Shown: piece after piece, positions 8,418 to 18,501 of the stretch
Position numbering within the stretch: the first letter of the stretch is position 1
Layout of the letters: each line of letters opens with the position of its first letter
NCBI RefSeq assembly: GCF_900156575.1
Contig: NZ_FTNY01000004.1
Coordinates: 434,001 to 498,000, forward strand
DNA length: 64,000 nt
Direction of reading: 5' to 3'
DNA from: Chryseobacterium shigense
GTDB lineage: Bacteria > Bacteroidota > Bacteroidia > Flavobacteriales > Weeksellaceae
Notes under the pieces: generated by a model
Seen by the model: the letters and a program-made list of their open reading frames with translations, nothing else
Database searches by the model: none
What the model was told of the DNA's origin: nothing
Made by a program: the position numbers and the translations under genes

Positions 8418-9052
8418 AATACTTTAATAAGTTCTTCAATATCCAATCTGTTCATGTAATTTACATCTAAAAACCTGAAAATAATGTAACCCTCCTGATC
8501 AATTACAAATACAGCGGGAACCGGCAGTGTATTTTCTTCATTATTATTAAAATCGGTAAGATCAATGCCGAGACTTCTGTAATAAGGGAGTAGAAAATCC
8601 GGTAACTGAAAGACGATCCCTAACTTTTTCGCAAAAGTATTGCCGGCATCTGTCAAAACATCAAAACCAAGGTTATTTTTCTCAACTGTAGTTTTAGAGT
8701 GATGTAAAGTTTGTGGAGAAACAGCGGCCAAAAAAGTATTTTTTCCTTTTATTTCTGAAAGTTTTTCCTGAAGAGACCTCAGCTCGAGATTGCAATACGG
8801 ACACCAGTTTCCTCTGTAAAAAGCCATGATTATTTTTTCTTTTTTAAGAATTTCCCGGGACGATAGTATTTGTCCGAAAGTATTGGGAAGAAAAAATTCA
8901 GGCATTATATCACCTACCTTAAGACAACTTTCTTCCAGATTACTGGTTTTTAATTCTTCAATAGATTTTTCAAAGGCCTGCAAAACTTCCTTGGGAAGCT
9001 GTGAAGATAAGGTATGATTTAATTCGTGAATCTGTTGGGCCAGAGTATTCAT
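8414..9052 (-). CDS. Peroxiredoxin-like AhpC/TSA family protein
   Basis: 212 residues from ATG 9052 (the frame is open upstream, but that part is hydrophobic, rich in Phe, and overlaps the divergent promoter, so this start is preferred). Thioredoxin-fold AhpC/TSA domain with NWCPYC: C84 and C87 form a CxxC redox pair rather than the single peroxidatic cysteine of typical 2-Cys enzymes. It probably reduces peroxides or disulfides in the cytoplasm; no signal peptide. Cotranscribed with the AlkC/AlkD-like gene (4-base overlap) and divergent from an HxlR regulator 96 bases away, its likely controller. Confidence 0.88.
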   Translation of the reverse strand: MNTLAQQIHELNHTLSSQLPKEVLQAFEKSIEELKTSNLEESCLKVGDIMPEFFLPNTFGQILSSREILKKEKIIMAFYRGNWCPYCNLELRSLQEKLSEIKGKNTFLAAVSPQTLHHSKTTVEKNNLGFDVLTDAGNTFAKKLGIVFQLPDFLLPYYRSLGIDLTDFNNNEENTLPVPAVFVIDQEGYIIFRFLDVNYMNRLDIEELIKVL

Positions 9053-9075
9053 CTTTATAAATTTTATTATTTTTA

Positions 9076-9106
9076 CAAAGGTGTAAAAGTGAATCAGAAT
9101 AGGCAA
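9076..9106 (-). promoter_or_regulatory. Predicted promoter of the peroxiredoxin operon
   Basis: On the minus strand TTG (9106-9104), 20 bases, then CACCTTTG (9083-9076), one mismatch from the Bacteroidota minus-7 box TAnnTTTG. It lies just upstream of ATG 9052 and inside the 96-base region shared with the divergent HxlR gene, where a regulator could act on both. Confidence 0.5.
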
Positions 9107-9148
9107 TAACGCATATTTTTCACCCATAGGGATAAAAAAGTCAATTTT

Positions 9149-9490
9149 ATGAAAACAAAGGAGAAAGCTGAGGAAAATAAAATCTGTCCGTTGGAAGTAG
9201 CCGTCAATACCATCAGTGGAAAATGGAAAATTCCTATTGTGTGGCAGATCAATGAAGGTAAAAAAAGGCCGAGTGAATTTCTTCGGGGAATTGCTAAGGT
9301 GGACCGCAGAGTTTTGAACCAGCAGCTTAATGAGATGGTGGAAGACGGTATTTTGGTTAAACAATCGTTTAATGAATTACCTCCAAGGGTTGAATATACC
9401 TTAACAGAGCTTGGAGAAAAACTGGTAGAAATCCTCTGGCATCTGAATGATTGGGGAAAACTTTTGATCCCTGAAAATGAGAAAGTTTAA
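9149..9490 (+). CDS. HxlR family winged-helix transcriptional regulator
   Basis: 113 residues, the usual HxlR length. Family hallmarks: CPLEVAVNTISGKWKIPIV at the start, RPSEFLRGI and RRVLNQQLNEMVEDGIL in the recognition region, and PPRVEYTLTELG for the wing. The conserved Cys13 is the position used as a thiol sensor in several HxlR proteins (quinone, aldehyde or peroxide sensing). Divergent from the peroxiredoxin/alkylation-repair operon, which it probably regulates in response to redox or electrophile stress. The regulatory link is inferred from position only. Confidence 0.92.
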   Translation: MKTKEKAEENKICPLEVAVNTISGKWKIPIVWQINEGKKRPSEFLRGIAKVDRRVLNQQLNEMVEDGILVKQSFNELPPRVEYTLTELGEKLVEILWHLNDWGKLLIPENEKV

Positions 9491-9548
9491 AGTTATATTT
9501 CACTTCATATACCAAAATCCCGGATATTTGTCATCAAACAGAACCTGC

Positions 9549-10421
9549 ATGAAAAAAAATATTCTTATTCTGATACTGACCATCATTATTTCAAGCTGCA
9601 GCAAAGATAAAAAGATATCAGGAAGCACAATCGAAATCCCCGGAACTCAGGTGTCGGAGGGTTCCGTTCAAATCAATAAAGATAAAAATACCATCAGGGA
9701 AAGATTCTCGGCTCCCGAAGGATATACATGGGCTGAGAGTCAACCTGGCTCTTTCGGATATTTCATTGAAAATTTCAAGCTGAAACCTTACGGAACTCCC
9801 ATTTTAAAATATGACGGAACTCCCATTGCCACGCAGGACGTTCATGAAGCTGTTTTTGATATCGATACCGGAAATAAAGATCTGCAACAGTGTGCTGATG
9901 CAGCCATCCGTCTGAGAGCTGAGTATTTGTATAAAGCTAAAAAATTTGACGAGATCAGATTTCATTTTACCAGTGGTGATCTGGTTTCCTGGAATGATTA
10001 TAAAAATGGTATCCGGGCTTTCGTGAATGGAAATTCGGTGAGTTTTAGAAAAACAGCAGATTTTGATGATTCGTACCCCAATTTCAGAAAATACCTTGAT
10101 CTGATTTTCAATTATGCCGGAACTATTTCATTGAATAAGGAAACAAAACCGGTCGCAGCAACTTCAGATCTCAAAACCGGTGATATCCTGATCACTCCGG
10201 GAAGTCCGGGACATATTGTTTTCATTTCCGGAGTCTGTCAGAATAAGGAAGGTGAAAAGTTATTTTTATTAAGCCAGGGATTCACTCCGGCGCAATCTAT
10301 TCATATGCTATCCAATCCTTTTGATAAAAATATTTCGTCATGGTACCGTCTTGATGTAAATTCTTCTGAAACCAAAACAGCGAGGTATTTTTTTAAACCT
10401 ACAAATTTTAGAAGCTTTTAA
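9549..10421 (+). CDS. DUF4846 domain lipoprotein
   Basis: 290 residues from ATG 9549; the frame is open to 9477 but a signal sequence starts here (KKNILILILTIIISSC, lipid-attachment Cys17). The body matches DUF4846, a domain of unknown function common in Bacteroidota: FGYFIENFKLKPYGTPILKY, QQCADAAIRLRAEYLY, and GDILITPGSPGHIVFISG, the last resembling an NlpC/P60-like His box. A hydrolase-like fold is possible but not shown. It follows the HxlR gene closely on the same strand. Confidence 0.82.
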   Translation: MKKNILILILTIIISSCSKDKKISGSTIEIPGTQVSEGSVQINKDKNTIRERFSAPEGYTWAESQPGSFGYFIENFKLKPYGTPILKYDGTPIATQDVHEAVFDIDTGNKDLQQCADAAIRLRAEYLYKAKKFDEIRFHFTSGDLVSWNDYKNGIRAFVNGNSVSFRKTADFDDSYPNFRKYLDLIFNYAGTISLNKETKPVAATSDLKTGDILITPGSPGHIVFISGVCQNKEGEKLFLLSQGFTPAQSIHMLSNPFDKNISSWYRLDVNSSETKTARYFFKPTNFRSF

Positions 10422-10504
10422 TTATATATATTCAAAACTCTTCTCAACTTACTGCCATTATCTGAACTTGTTTTTGTAAATTTGTGTTCGAAATTTTTTA
10501 CTAG

Positions 10505-11491
10505 ATGAAAGAGAGTGCTGTAAAAAAAATTGCAGTTCTTACTTCAGGAGGTGACTCTCCAGGTATGAATGCAGCATTAAGAGCGGTGGTAAGAACCGCC
10601 AATTATTATAATATCGAATGCTACGGAGTAAGGGAAGGCTATAACGGGCTCATCAATGATGATTTCCTGAAAATGGGTCCCCGTTCCGTAAAAAATATAA
10701 TCAACCAGGGCGGAACCATTCTGAAATCTGCCAGATCCGTAGAATTCAGAACTCCGGAAGGACGTCAGAAAGCTTATGACAACTGTGTGAAATACGGTGT
10801 CGATGCATTGGTATGTATTGGAGGTGACGGAACTTTTACCGGAGCCAAGGTCTTCTACGAAGAATTCGGGATCAGGGTCATCGGTGTACCGGGAACTATT
10901 GACAATGATATTTTCGGAACGGATAATACCATTGGCTACGATACTGCTTTGAATACAGCGATGGAAGCTATTGATAAGGTTCGTGATACGGCTACTTCCC
11001 ACAACAGGGTTTTCTTTGTTGAGGTGATGGGGCGTGATGCCGGTTTTATTGCTTTAAACAGCGGACTGGCCACTGGTGCACTGGACATTCTTATTCCTGA
11101 GAAAAAAGACAGCATGCAGGATCTTTTCGCAAACTTCAGAAAAGCTGAAAAAACAGGAAAAGCATCCAGTATCGTGGTCGTTGCTGAAGGTGAAAAACTG
11201 GGAAGCATCTACGATCTTGCAAATCAGACGAAGGAAGAATTTCCTGATTATGACATCCGGGTAACGATCCTGGGACATATTCAGAGAGGAGGTTCTCCGA
11301 GCTGTGCAGACCGGGTTTTGGCCAGCAGACTGGGCTACGGTGCCGTAGTGGGATTAATGGAAGGAAAAACAAATGTAATGGCCGGAATGCGTTCCAATGA
11401 TATGGTATACACGCCTATCGAAGATGCCATTAAAAAACATAATGAAATCAATAAAGATCTTTTACTGATTTCGGAAATTTTAGCAATCTAA
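10505..11491 (+). CDS. pfkA: ATP-dependent 6-phosphofructokinase
   Basis: 328 residues, the standard length of bacterial PfkA. It phosphorylates fructose 6-phosphate in glycolysis. Motifs: SGGDSPGMNAALRAVVR (nucleotide site, residues 14-30), CIGGDGTFTGA and GVPGTIDNDI. The Gly residues in GGDG and PGTIDND indicate ATP rather than pyrophosphate as donor. GAPDH follows 30 bases after the stop, so two glycolytic genes are probably cotranscribed. A TAAATTTG minus-7-like box sits at 10477-10484, but no TTG is at the expected distance. Confidence 0.97.
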   Translation: MKESAVKKIAVLTSGGDSPGMNAALRAVVRTANYYNIECYGVREGYNGLINDDFLKMGPRSVKNIINQGGTILKSARSVEFRTPEGRQKAYDNCVKYGVDALVCIGGDGTFTGAKVFYEEFGIRVIGVPGTIDNDIFGTDNTIGYDTALNTAMEAIDKVRDTATSHNRVFFVEVMGRDAGFIALNSGLATGALDILIPEKKDSMQDLFANFRKAEKTGKASSIVVVAEGEKLGSIYDLANQTKEEFPDYDIRVTILGHIQRGGSPSCADRVLASRLGYGAVVGLMEGKTNVMAGMRSNDMVYTPIEDAIKKHNEINKDLLLISEILAI

Positions 11492-12526
<1,035 letters not shown>

Positions 12527-12551
12527 TCAGTAATGAGCAAATAAGTAATAT

Positions 12552-12576
12552 AAAACCTTCCCGATGGGAAGGTTTT
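12552..12576 (+). terminator. Terminator after gap
   Basis: 11-bp perfect stem (12552-12562 with 12566-12576), loop GAT, ending in a T run. A poly-A side also makes it usable in the other direction for the convergent gene at 12613. Confidence 0.9.
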
Positions 12577-12612
12577 TTGTTCTTAGTATCGTAGAATAAA
12601 CTATAATCTATT

Positions 12613-13902
12613 TTAGAAAAGCTGATTTAGAGGAACCCCGAATTTCACACCCCAAAAACTTTCCTCTTTTCCTTCATCGTAATTACTGAAAGAAGTATTA
12701 CGCCAGAAAGGCTCAATATTGATGGTGGTCTTTCCATCTTTATCTCGCAGCGGAAACATAATTCCAACACTGAAAATATTCTTATTACTCGTAAAAGTAG
12801 TTGTACCAGGTGTGATAAACTCTTTATTCTGATAACCTACATCCAAACCTATCAAGTTGGATTGCCCAAGTGGTATAAAGCAGAGAACTTGTACAGAAAT
12901 ATCTCGTTTATATTTTTGCTTAAGCGTATTAAAATTGGTAATATACACACTATGCTCTTCTATATCATAATAAACGGTATTATTGGTTCCACTTCCATAC
13001 CGGATCCTGTTCCATTCTACCGTTGAGAATATTTCAGAAAGAGAAGTCTTTTTTGAATATGATAATTGTGCATTCAGATATAATCCAAAACCTTTTCTCG
13101 AGCCATAATAAATATTTCCGGATAGGGAAAAATAAGCCCCGCTAATGCTTTTATTCATAGGGTCCATCACTGAATTCTGGACATTAATGCTATCTATTAT
13201 TTTAAGTTTATCTTCGGAGTAACCGACATCAAGCTTCGTCCATGCTAAAAATTTTGTAGTCCAAATATTTTTGTACACTAAATTTTCATATTTTTCAACC
13301 TCCTGATGGTACACTTGTTTATAGTCCGATTGATCAGATTTAATTTTTTCCAACTTGTCTTGAGAATCCATTTTTTTTATTAAATCTTCCCGTACTAACC
13401 CATAAATTTCTTTATTTTTATCCCGGGTTTCACGAGATAATTCACCATAAGAATATCTTGAAGATAAAAGTGCGGTCCAGCTTCCCCCTACTCTTAACAA
13501 TTTTCTATTTGAAAAATCAAAAAAGCCGTTATTATTAAGTTTTCCACTGGTATTTATTGAAAAAACATGTCTAAATTTTTCTTCGTCTTTTTTTTCAGGT
13601 ATATAAATAATGGGACTCAAGGAAAAACTCTGCTCATTTTTATCAATGGAAAGCGCTGCATACTTTCCCACCTGATTATTTTCTGTAGATCCTGTAACAA
13701 GCATAGAAAAATCTTTCTTCACCATTTGGTTATAAGTGTACGCAGATACAATAGGAGTATATTTTCCCGACCTCTCTTTGATAAAATCTAAATCCTTATC
13801 TACTAAAGTCTTAAGTAAACCTTTAACATCCTCTTCTGGCTTTCCCTGAGATTTGAACATTCCCAGCCAAAGCAGGAACAATAGTAATACATATGTTTTC
13901 AT
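12613..13902 (-). CDS. Hypothetical secreted, probably outer-membrane beta-barrel protein
   Basis: 429 residues from ATG 13902 (KTYVLLLFLLWLGMFKSQG is a signal peptide; the frame is open to 14028 but that part is not signal-like). A helical region around 200-245 (KKMDSQDKLEKIKSDQSD) separates an N-terminal part from a C-terminal half rich in alternating hydrophobic strands (GAYFSLSGNIYYGSRKGFGLYLNAQLSYSKK is an example, here described by its pattern) and ends in Phe, features of outer-membrane barrels. No family recognised. Its leader may contain an attenuator-like hairpin (see 14016). Confidence 0.7.
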   Translation of the reverse strand: MKTYVLLLFLLWLGMFKSQGKPEEDVKGLLKTLVDKDLDFIKERSGKYTPIVSAYTYNQMVKKDFSMLVTGSTENNQVGKYAALSIDKNEQSFSLSPIIYIPEKKDEEKFRHVFSINTSGKLNNNGFFDFSNRKLLRVGGSWTALLSSRYSYGELSRETRDKNKEIYGLVREDLIKKMDSQDKLEKIKSDQSDYKQVYHQEVEKYENLVYKNIWTTKFLAWTKLDVGYSEDKLKIIDSINVQNSVMDPMNKSISGAYFSLSGNIYYGSRKGFGLYLNAQLSYSKKTSLSEIFSTVEWNRIRYGSGTNNTVYYDIEEHSVYITNFNTLKQKYKRDISVQVLCFIPLGQSNLIGLDVGYQNKEFITPGTTTFTSNKNIFSVGIMFPLRDKDGKTTINIEPFWRNTSFSNYDEGKEESFWGVKFGVPLNQLF

Positions 13903-14336
13903 GGCTATTAGTTTTATACAAAGTTTAAAAATCCATGAATACAAGTAAATTACCCGTTCGGGTGATTTTAAAGATACCATAAGGAATGGGAAGATAAGAC
14001 TTAAGCCAAAAGAAAAGCCCCCCAGCAACGAGAGGCTATAAGTTTATCATTTTCAAACAACTAAAAAGAAAAGAGTAAACTGTTTTATAACATTCATTAA
14101 AGCTTCTTATTCAATAGCCGTTCAGGCGGTCCGCTTATGCTTTGTTTAATTATTTTTTTCTTGATTAAAAATGAATTATAGAATAAATTCAATCAGTAAA
14201 CAAAACGGGATAAAGTAAATTGAGTTTTCCTGGTTATTAGTTATTACAAAGTTTAAAATTTTATCATCGTAAAAAAATCCCCCTTTTGTGGTATTTTGCA
14301 AGTATTTTAATTATTTTAGCATAAACCAATTAATTC
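13903..14336. other. Divergent intergenic region (no gene seen)
   Basis: 434 AT-rich bases between the divergent barrel protein and the LuxR-type regulator. It contains no open frame worth calling. The only structure noted is the minus-strand hairpin at 14016-14037. Confidence 0.6.
14016..14037 (-). terminator. Possible attenuator/terminator in the leader of the barrel gene
   Basis: Read on the minus strand, an AGCC-start stem pairs with GGCT over about 9 bp (several G-U wobbles), followed by TTTTCTTTT. It lies 114 bases upstream of ATG 13902, where no upstream gene on that strand needs terminating, so a leader attenuator is one explanation. Weak on pairing quality. Confidence 0.3.
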
Positions 14337-15098
14337 ATGGAGAATTCAGAAAAAAAACACCCTCTTATTGAAGTCTGGAATACATACCCAGGCGTAAGAA
14401 GAGATAGAATTATCCAGGATAAACCACCTATTGAGCGCATTATCAGTGAAATGTTTGCCATCGGCGAGTTTTATTATTATGCCCTCAATCTTACCAATAG
14501 TACGCTTTCCCATCATCATGAAAATATCCTCAGACTTCACGGGCTCGACAGTTATCCTGAAAATTTAAAAGAAGTTATAGACCTCACCCACCCTGATGAT
14601 ATAGAATTTGTGATGAAAGCTGAACAGACTCTGATCGACAAAATGACAGAAATAGGTTTCGAACATCAGCTTTACATCAAATGCAGCTATTGTTTCAGAA
14701 TGAAAACAGCGGAAGGAAACTATGAACTCTTCCATCACCAGTCTGTGATCACTATGGAAGATGAAACCGGAATTCCTATTCAGGCGATAAACATCCATCA
14801 TATCACAAAAGAAAATCCTTACACCGTCCTGATTTCAGGGATAGGTCCCAGAAATGACTTTCATCAGGTAAAACTGGACTCGTTTTCGAAACCTGAGAGT
14901 TTCCCTGAACATTTAACGAAAAGAGAAATGGAAATTCTGGCCCTTATCACAAAAGGATATTCAGGACCTGAAATTGCCCAGGCCCTTATCCTCTCTGAAC
15001 ATACAGTGCGTACCCACAGAAAAAACATTTTACGAAAAACAGATTCCAGAAACTGCAAAGAGCTTGTCAAGAAAGCCTTTGAAAGAGGACTTATCTAA
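14337..15098 (+). CDS. LuxR-type regulator with N-terminal PAS-like sensor
   Basis: 253 residues. The C-terminal 65 residues are a GerE/LuxR helix-turn-helix: LTKREMEILALITKGYSGPE, then LSEHTVRTHRKNILRK. The first about 170 residues look like a PAS-type sensor (HHENILRLHGLDSYPENLKE, DDIEFVMKAEQTLI). No receiver domain, so not a classical two-component regulator. Common layout in Flavobacteriia; the signal is unknown. The MpaB-like oxygenase gene lies 88 bases downstream on the same strand and may be a target. Confidence 0.88.
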   Translation: MENSEKKHPLIEVWNTYPGVRRDRIIQDKPPIERIISEMFAIGEFYYYALNLTNSTLSHHHENILRLHGLDSYPENLKEVIDLTHPDDIEFVMKAEQTLIDKMTEIGFEHQLYIKCSYCFRMKTAEGNYELFHHQSVITMEDETGIPIQAINIHHITKENPYTVLISGIGPRNDFHQVKLDSFSKPESFPEHLTKREMEILALITKGYSGPEIAQALILSEHTVRTHRKNILRKTDSRNCKELVKKAFERGLI

Positions 15099-15186
15099 TG
15101 ATTTGCTATTTTTCGTCAGGATACCTAATGAAAGGCTGATAAATCTCACCAGTCCATTTCGGTGTAAAACTTGTATTTTTATAATA

Positions 15187-16407
15187 ATGGAAAACATGAT
15201 ACTACAGCCGCGTTTTAAAGATTCTCCTCATTTCAAACATTTCTGGGAAAAAGGAAACGGGAAACAACTGATCGACTTTTCGGGAGCTGAGGTGAATTTT
15301 AAGGACTTTGAAAAGTTTTCACGCTATTTTTATCATGTAGATGAGGTGGGAGATGAAGTGGTAAAAGAGGTTTATTTTACTAAAAAATTTCATGAAGCCT
15401 CACGAGAAATTGAAAATTATATCCGAAACGGAGTATCTGAAACAGATGCCGTTCCTGATAGCGTAAAAAAACTTTTCAGCCAGACCCAGCAGATTCCGGA
15501 TTGGCTTGACTACAGCTTGCTGAAAAGCGGCGCAGAGCTCTGCATGAGAAGTAATGTTGACTCGCTGATCTCATTAAGGGATTACTGTCTGATCGGCGGT
15601 TATGATTATGCCTATCTTAATAAACCCCTCACCGCTACTGAGGCTCTGAAAAAAGGTGCGGTAAAACGTCTTTCAGAAACGCTGGACTTTTGGGTCAATG
15701 CAACGCGGTATGATGCGCTCCAAATTCACGCAAAAGGTTATGAATTTGCTATTAAGACCCGCCTGATCCATTCGTACGCCAGACTTTCGATCAAGAAATA
15801 TGATAAGGAATGGGATACGGAAAACTGGGGTGAGCCTATCAATTCATGGGATATGATGGCTACGTATATTGGTTTCAGTCTTGTTTTTCTTCACAGTCTT
15901 CAAAAATTGGGAAATACCTTTTCAGAAGAAGAGGAAAAAGGAATTTTTCATCTTTGGAAATATGTAGGATACTTATTGGGAATTCCTGAACAACTTCTTC
16001 CCGACAGCAAAAAGCAGGCAACAGAATTTTTTCATTTATGGACTTCTGTTCAGCCTCCTTCCGATAAAGATTCTATTTTGCTAGCGCATTCTTTACTAAA
16101 TGAATCTCTGGAAAATCCAATTTTAAAATTTAAGTTCCAGAGGACCAATCTCAGATATCTGCACATCTGCTGTACCTGGTTTCTGCTGGATGATGAGGTA
16201 TGCAAAAGACTTCAGATCCCGGAGGTTTTGAACAGAAAACTGTTTCCCAAAACAAAGATCATATTCAACAAAATCTATGATACCATAGTAAGCCGGGATG
16301 CAAGAATAAAAAAAGGCGACAAAGACCAGATGAAAGTACTGGAAGACTATCTCCGAGTGACTAAAAATTCAAATTTTCGACAGAACAATACTGGGCAGCC
16401 AGTATAG
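15187..16407 (+). CDS. MpaB-like (DUF2236) oxygenase family protein
   Basis: 406 residues from ATG 15187; the open frame reaches back into the LuxR gene, but that overlap is not coding in this frame. All-helical DUF2236 style: YFYHVDEVGDEVVKEVYF, SLRDYCLIGGYDYAYLNKPL, then WVNATRYDALQIHAKGYEFA and TRLIHSYARLSI, where the conserved Arg/His/Tyr set could hold a heme, as in latex-clearing protein and MpaB. No signal peptide. Substrate unknown; the heme-binding claim is family-based. Confidence 0.8.
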   Translation: MENMILQPRFKDSPHFKHFWEKGNGKQLIDFSGAEVNFKDFEKFSRYFYHVDEVGDEVVKEVYFTKKFHEASREIENYIRNGVSETDAVPDSVKKLFSQTQQIPDWLDYSLLKSGAELCMRSNVDSLISLRDYCLIGGYDYAYLNKPLTATEALKKGAVKRLSETLDFWVNATRYDALQIHAKGYEFAIKTRLIHSYARLSIKKYDKEWDTENWGEPINSWDMMATYIGFSLVFLHSLQKLGNTFSEEEEKGIFHLWKYVGYLLGIPEQLLPDSKKQATEFFHLWTSVQPPSDKDSILLAHSLLNESLENPILKFKFQRTNLRYLHICCTWFLLDDEVCKRLQIPEVLNRKLFPKTKIIFNKIYDTIVSRDARIKKGDKDQMKVLEDYLRVTKNSNFRQNNTGQPV

Positions 16408-16586
16408 TCAAGGGAAAAAAATATTTTTTATGTTTTGAATCATAAAACTTCACATTCCATTCGTAATGAATAACATCAGCCTCAAAACATTATTATTATT
16501 TAACGATAAAAACAGTTTTTCACAGTAAATATTATTAGTTTTTGACGGTAAAATTCCGTAATTTTGAGCAATTATTTTAACAACAG

Positions 16587-17594
16587 ATGAGCAACATAGA
16601 CGATAAGAAAAAAGCACTTGCATTAGTGCTTGACAAGCTAGATAAAACATACGGAAAAGGAACGGTAATGACTTTGGGTGACAGTACAATTGATACGACC
16701 ATTGAAGTGATTCCTTCCGGATCTTTGGGATTAGACATCGCTCTTGGAGTAGGCGGATATCCCAGAGGAAGAATCATTGAGATCTACGGACCTGAATCTT
16801 CCGGTAAAACAACTTTAACACTTCACGCTATTGCAGAAGCTCAAAAAGCAGGTGGAATTGCAGCATTTATTGATGCAGAGCACGCTTTTGACAGAGGCTA
16901 TGCAGGAAAATTAGGAATCGATCTTGAAAACTTAATTATTTCTCAGCCGGACAACGGGGAACAGGCTCTGGAAATTGCCGATAACCTGATCCGTTCAGGA
17001 GCAATCGACATTGTGGTTATTGACTCCGTTGCAGCATTAACTCCAAAAGCAGAAATTGAAGGAGAAATGGGAGACTCTAAAATGGGTCTTCATGCAAGAT
17101 TGATGTCTCAGGCATTGAGAAAGCTGACTGCTACCATTTCCAGAACAAAATGTACCGTCATTTTCATCAACCAGTTGAGAGAAAAAATCGGGGTAATGTT
17201 CGGAAACCCTGAAACAACTACAGGGGGTAACGCATTGAAATTCTACGCTTCTGTAAGAGTAGATATCAGAAAAGCGAGTGCACCTATTAAAAACGGAGAT
17301 GAAGCAGTAGGAAGCCGTGTGAAAGTGAAAATTGTAAAAAACAAAGTAGCGCCACCTTTCAAACAAGCTGAATTCGACATTATGTACGGTGAAGGAGTTT
17401 CAAAAACAGGAGAAATTCTTGATCAGGCTGTAGAACAGGGAATTGTAAAGAAAAGCGGTTCTTGGTTCAGCTATGAAGAAACTAAATTGGGACAAGGTCG
17501 TGACGCTGTAAAGGATGTGTTGAAAGACAACCCTGAGCTAGCTGAGGAATTAGAAAATAAAATCAAAGAAGAATTGAAAAATAAAGTGAAATAA
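16587..17594 (+). CDS. recA: Recombinase A
   Basis: 335 residues, complete. Walker [10 protein letters not shown] at 68-76, and [20 protein letters not shown] for Walker B. Loop regions [20 protein letters not shown] and [14 protein letters not shown] are textbook RecA. Drives homologous recombination and repair. Upstream at 16559-16566 lies TAATTTTG, a match to the minus-7 box, 21 bases before the ATG. No LexA-type operator was recognised. The gene has its own terminator at 17617. Confidence 0.99.
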   Translation: MSNIDDKKKALALVLDKLDKTYGKGTVMTLGDSTIDTTIEVIPSGSLGLDIALGVGGYPRGRIIEIYGPESSGKTTLTLHAIAEAQKAGGIAAFIDAEHAFDRGYAGKLGIDLENLIISQPDNGEQALEIADNLIRSGAIDIVVIDSVAALTPKAEIEGEMGDSKMGLHARLMSQALRKLTATISRTKCTVIFINQLREKIGVMFGNPETTTGGNALKFYASVRVDIRKASAPIKNGDEAVGSRVKVKIVKNKVAPPFKQAEFDIMYGEGVSKTGEILDQAVEQGIVKKSGSWFSYEETKLGQGRDAVKDVLKDNPELAEELENKIKEELKNKVK

Positions 17595-17616
17595 TTTTTT
17601 TTCAATCTATACCTTT

Positions 17617-17638
17617 AAGACAGTCTTCGGGCTGTCTT
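17617..17638 (+). terminator. Terminator after recA
   Basis: Nine-bp stem (one G-T wobble) closed by a TTCG tetraloop and followed by a run of nine or more T. Confidence 0.92.
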
Positions 17639-17669
17639 TTTTTTTGTGTAATTTTAAATAAAAACTCAA

Positions 17670-18395
17670 ATGAAGCTGAATAATCTATCCAAAATAGCCG
17701 GTATTTCGGTATTTATATTTTTCTTATCCTGTAAAAAAGACAGAGAGATCAACCCTGATTTCGTCGTCTATCCCGTCGATACAAAAAACGAGACAATAGA
17801 ATTTTTTTGGAAAAATAATCAAAACCAGCCTTTAAGAAATATTGAGAATTTAAAAAATTACATTAACATTAAAAATCAGAATTTAAAATTCGCTATGAAT
17901 GGCGGCATGTTCATTGAAAACAATATTCCTAAAGGATTATACATAGAAAATTTTAAAACTTTACATCCCATTGATACATTGAAGGGTGAAGGAAATTTCT
18001 ACTTACAACCCAATGGCATTTTTTATAAAACAAAATCTAACGAATCAGCCATTATTCCCACTGAAAATTTCAAAACAGATTCCGATATACAATTTGCGAC
18101 GCAATCCGGTCCTATGTTGATCATCAATGGAAAAATAAATCCCATTTTTCAAAGAAACTCTGGTAATTTAAATATCAGAAACGGTGTCGGAATCTTGAAA
18201 AATGGGCATCCGGTTTTTGTGATGTCTAAGAAAAAAATAAACTTTTACCACTTTGCTTCCTTCTTTAAGAGCTTGGGGTGCAAAAATGCATTATATCTTG
18301 ACGGTTTTGTCTCAAGAGCTTATTTCCCGGAAGCAAACTGGGTTCAGGAAGATGGAGATTTCGGAGTCATGATTGGTGTTACCACAGAAAAGTAA
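17670..18395 (+). CDS. Phosphodiester glycosidase family (DUF2233) lipoprotein
   Basis: 241 residues. Signal and lipobox end at Cys21 (IFFLSCKK). Family motifs: FAMNGGMFIENNIPKGLYI, ATQSGPMLIINGKI and ALYLDGFVSRAYFPE, corresponding to the NAGPA/DUF2233 fold of phosphodiester glycosidases, which cleave the sugar-phosphodiester bond of N-acetylglucosamine-1-phosphodiesters in animals. Bacterial substrate unknown. Sits between recA and htpG with its own spacing on both sides. Confidence 0.85.
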   Translation: MKLNNLSKIAGISVFIFFLSCKKDREINPDFVVYPVDTKNETIEFFWKNNQNQPLRNIENLKNYINIKNQNLKFAMNGGMFIENNIPKGLYIENFKTLHPIDTLKGEGNFYLQPNGIFYKTKSNESAIIPTENFKTDSDIQFATQSGPMLIINGKINPIFQRNSGNLNIRNGVGILKNGHPVFVMSKKKINFYHFASFFKSLGCKNALYLDGFVSRAYFPEANWVQEDGDFGVMIGVTTEK

Positions 18396-18428
18396 CCAGT
18401 TTCAGGATTGCAGCCCACAGAAAAAAAA

Positions 18429-18441
18429 TGCCAATCTGTCA
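18429..18441 (+). promoter_or_regulatory. TGNCA direct repeat upstream of htpG
   Basis: TGCCA-ATC-TGTCA, two TGNCA words 3 bases apart, located 61 bases before the htpG ATG. It looks like an operator, but no regulator is known from this window. Confidence 0.3.
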
Positions 18442-18501
18442 GTTTGTTCAAATCGGTATTTTTTTTGAGCATAATAAGGAAATTAAAAAATCTAAAATAT
18501 T

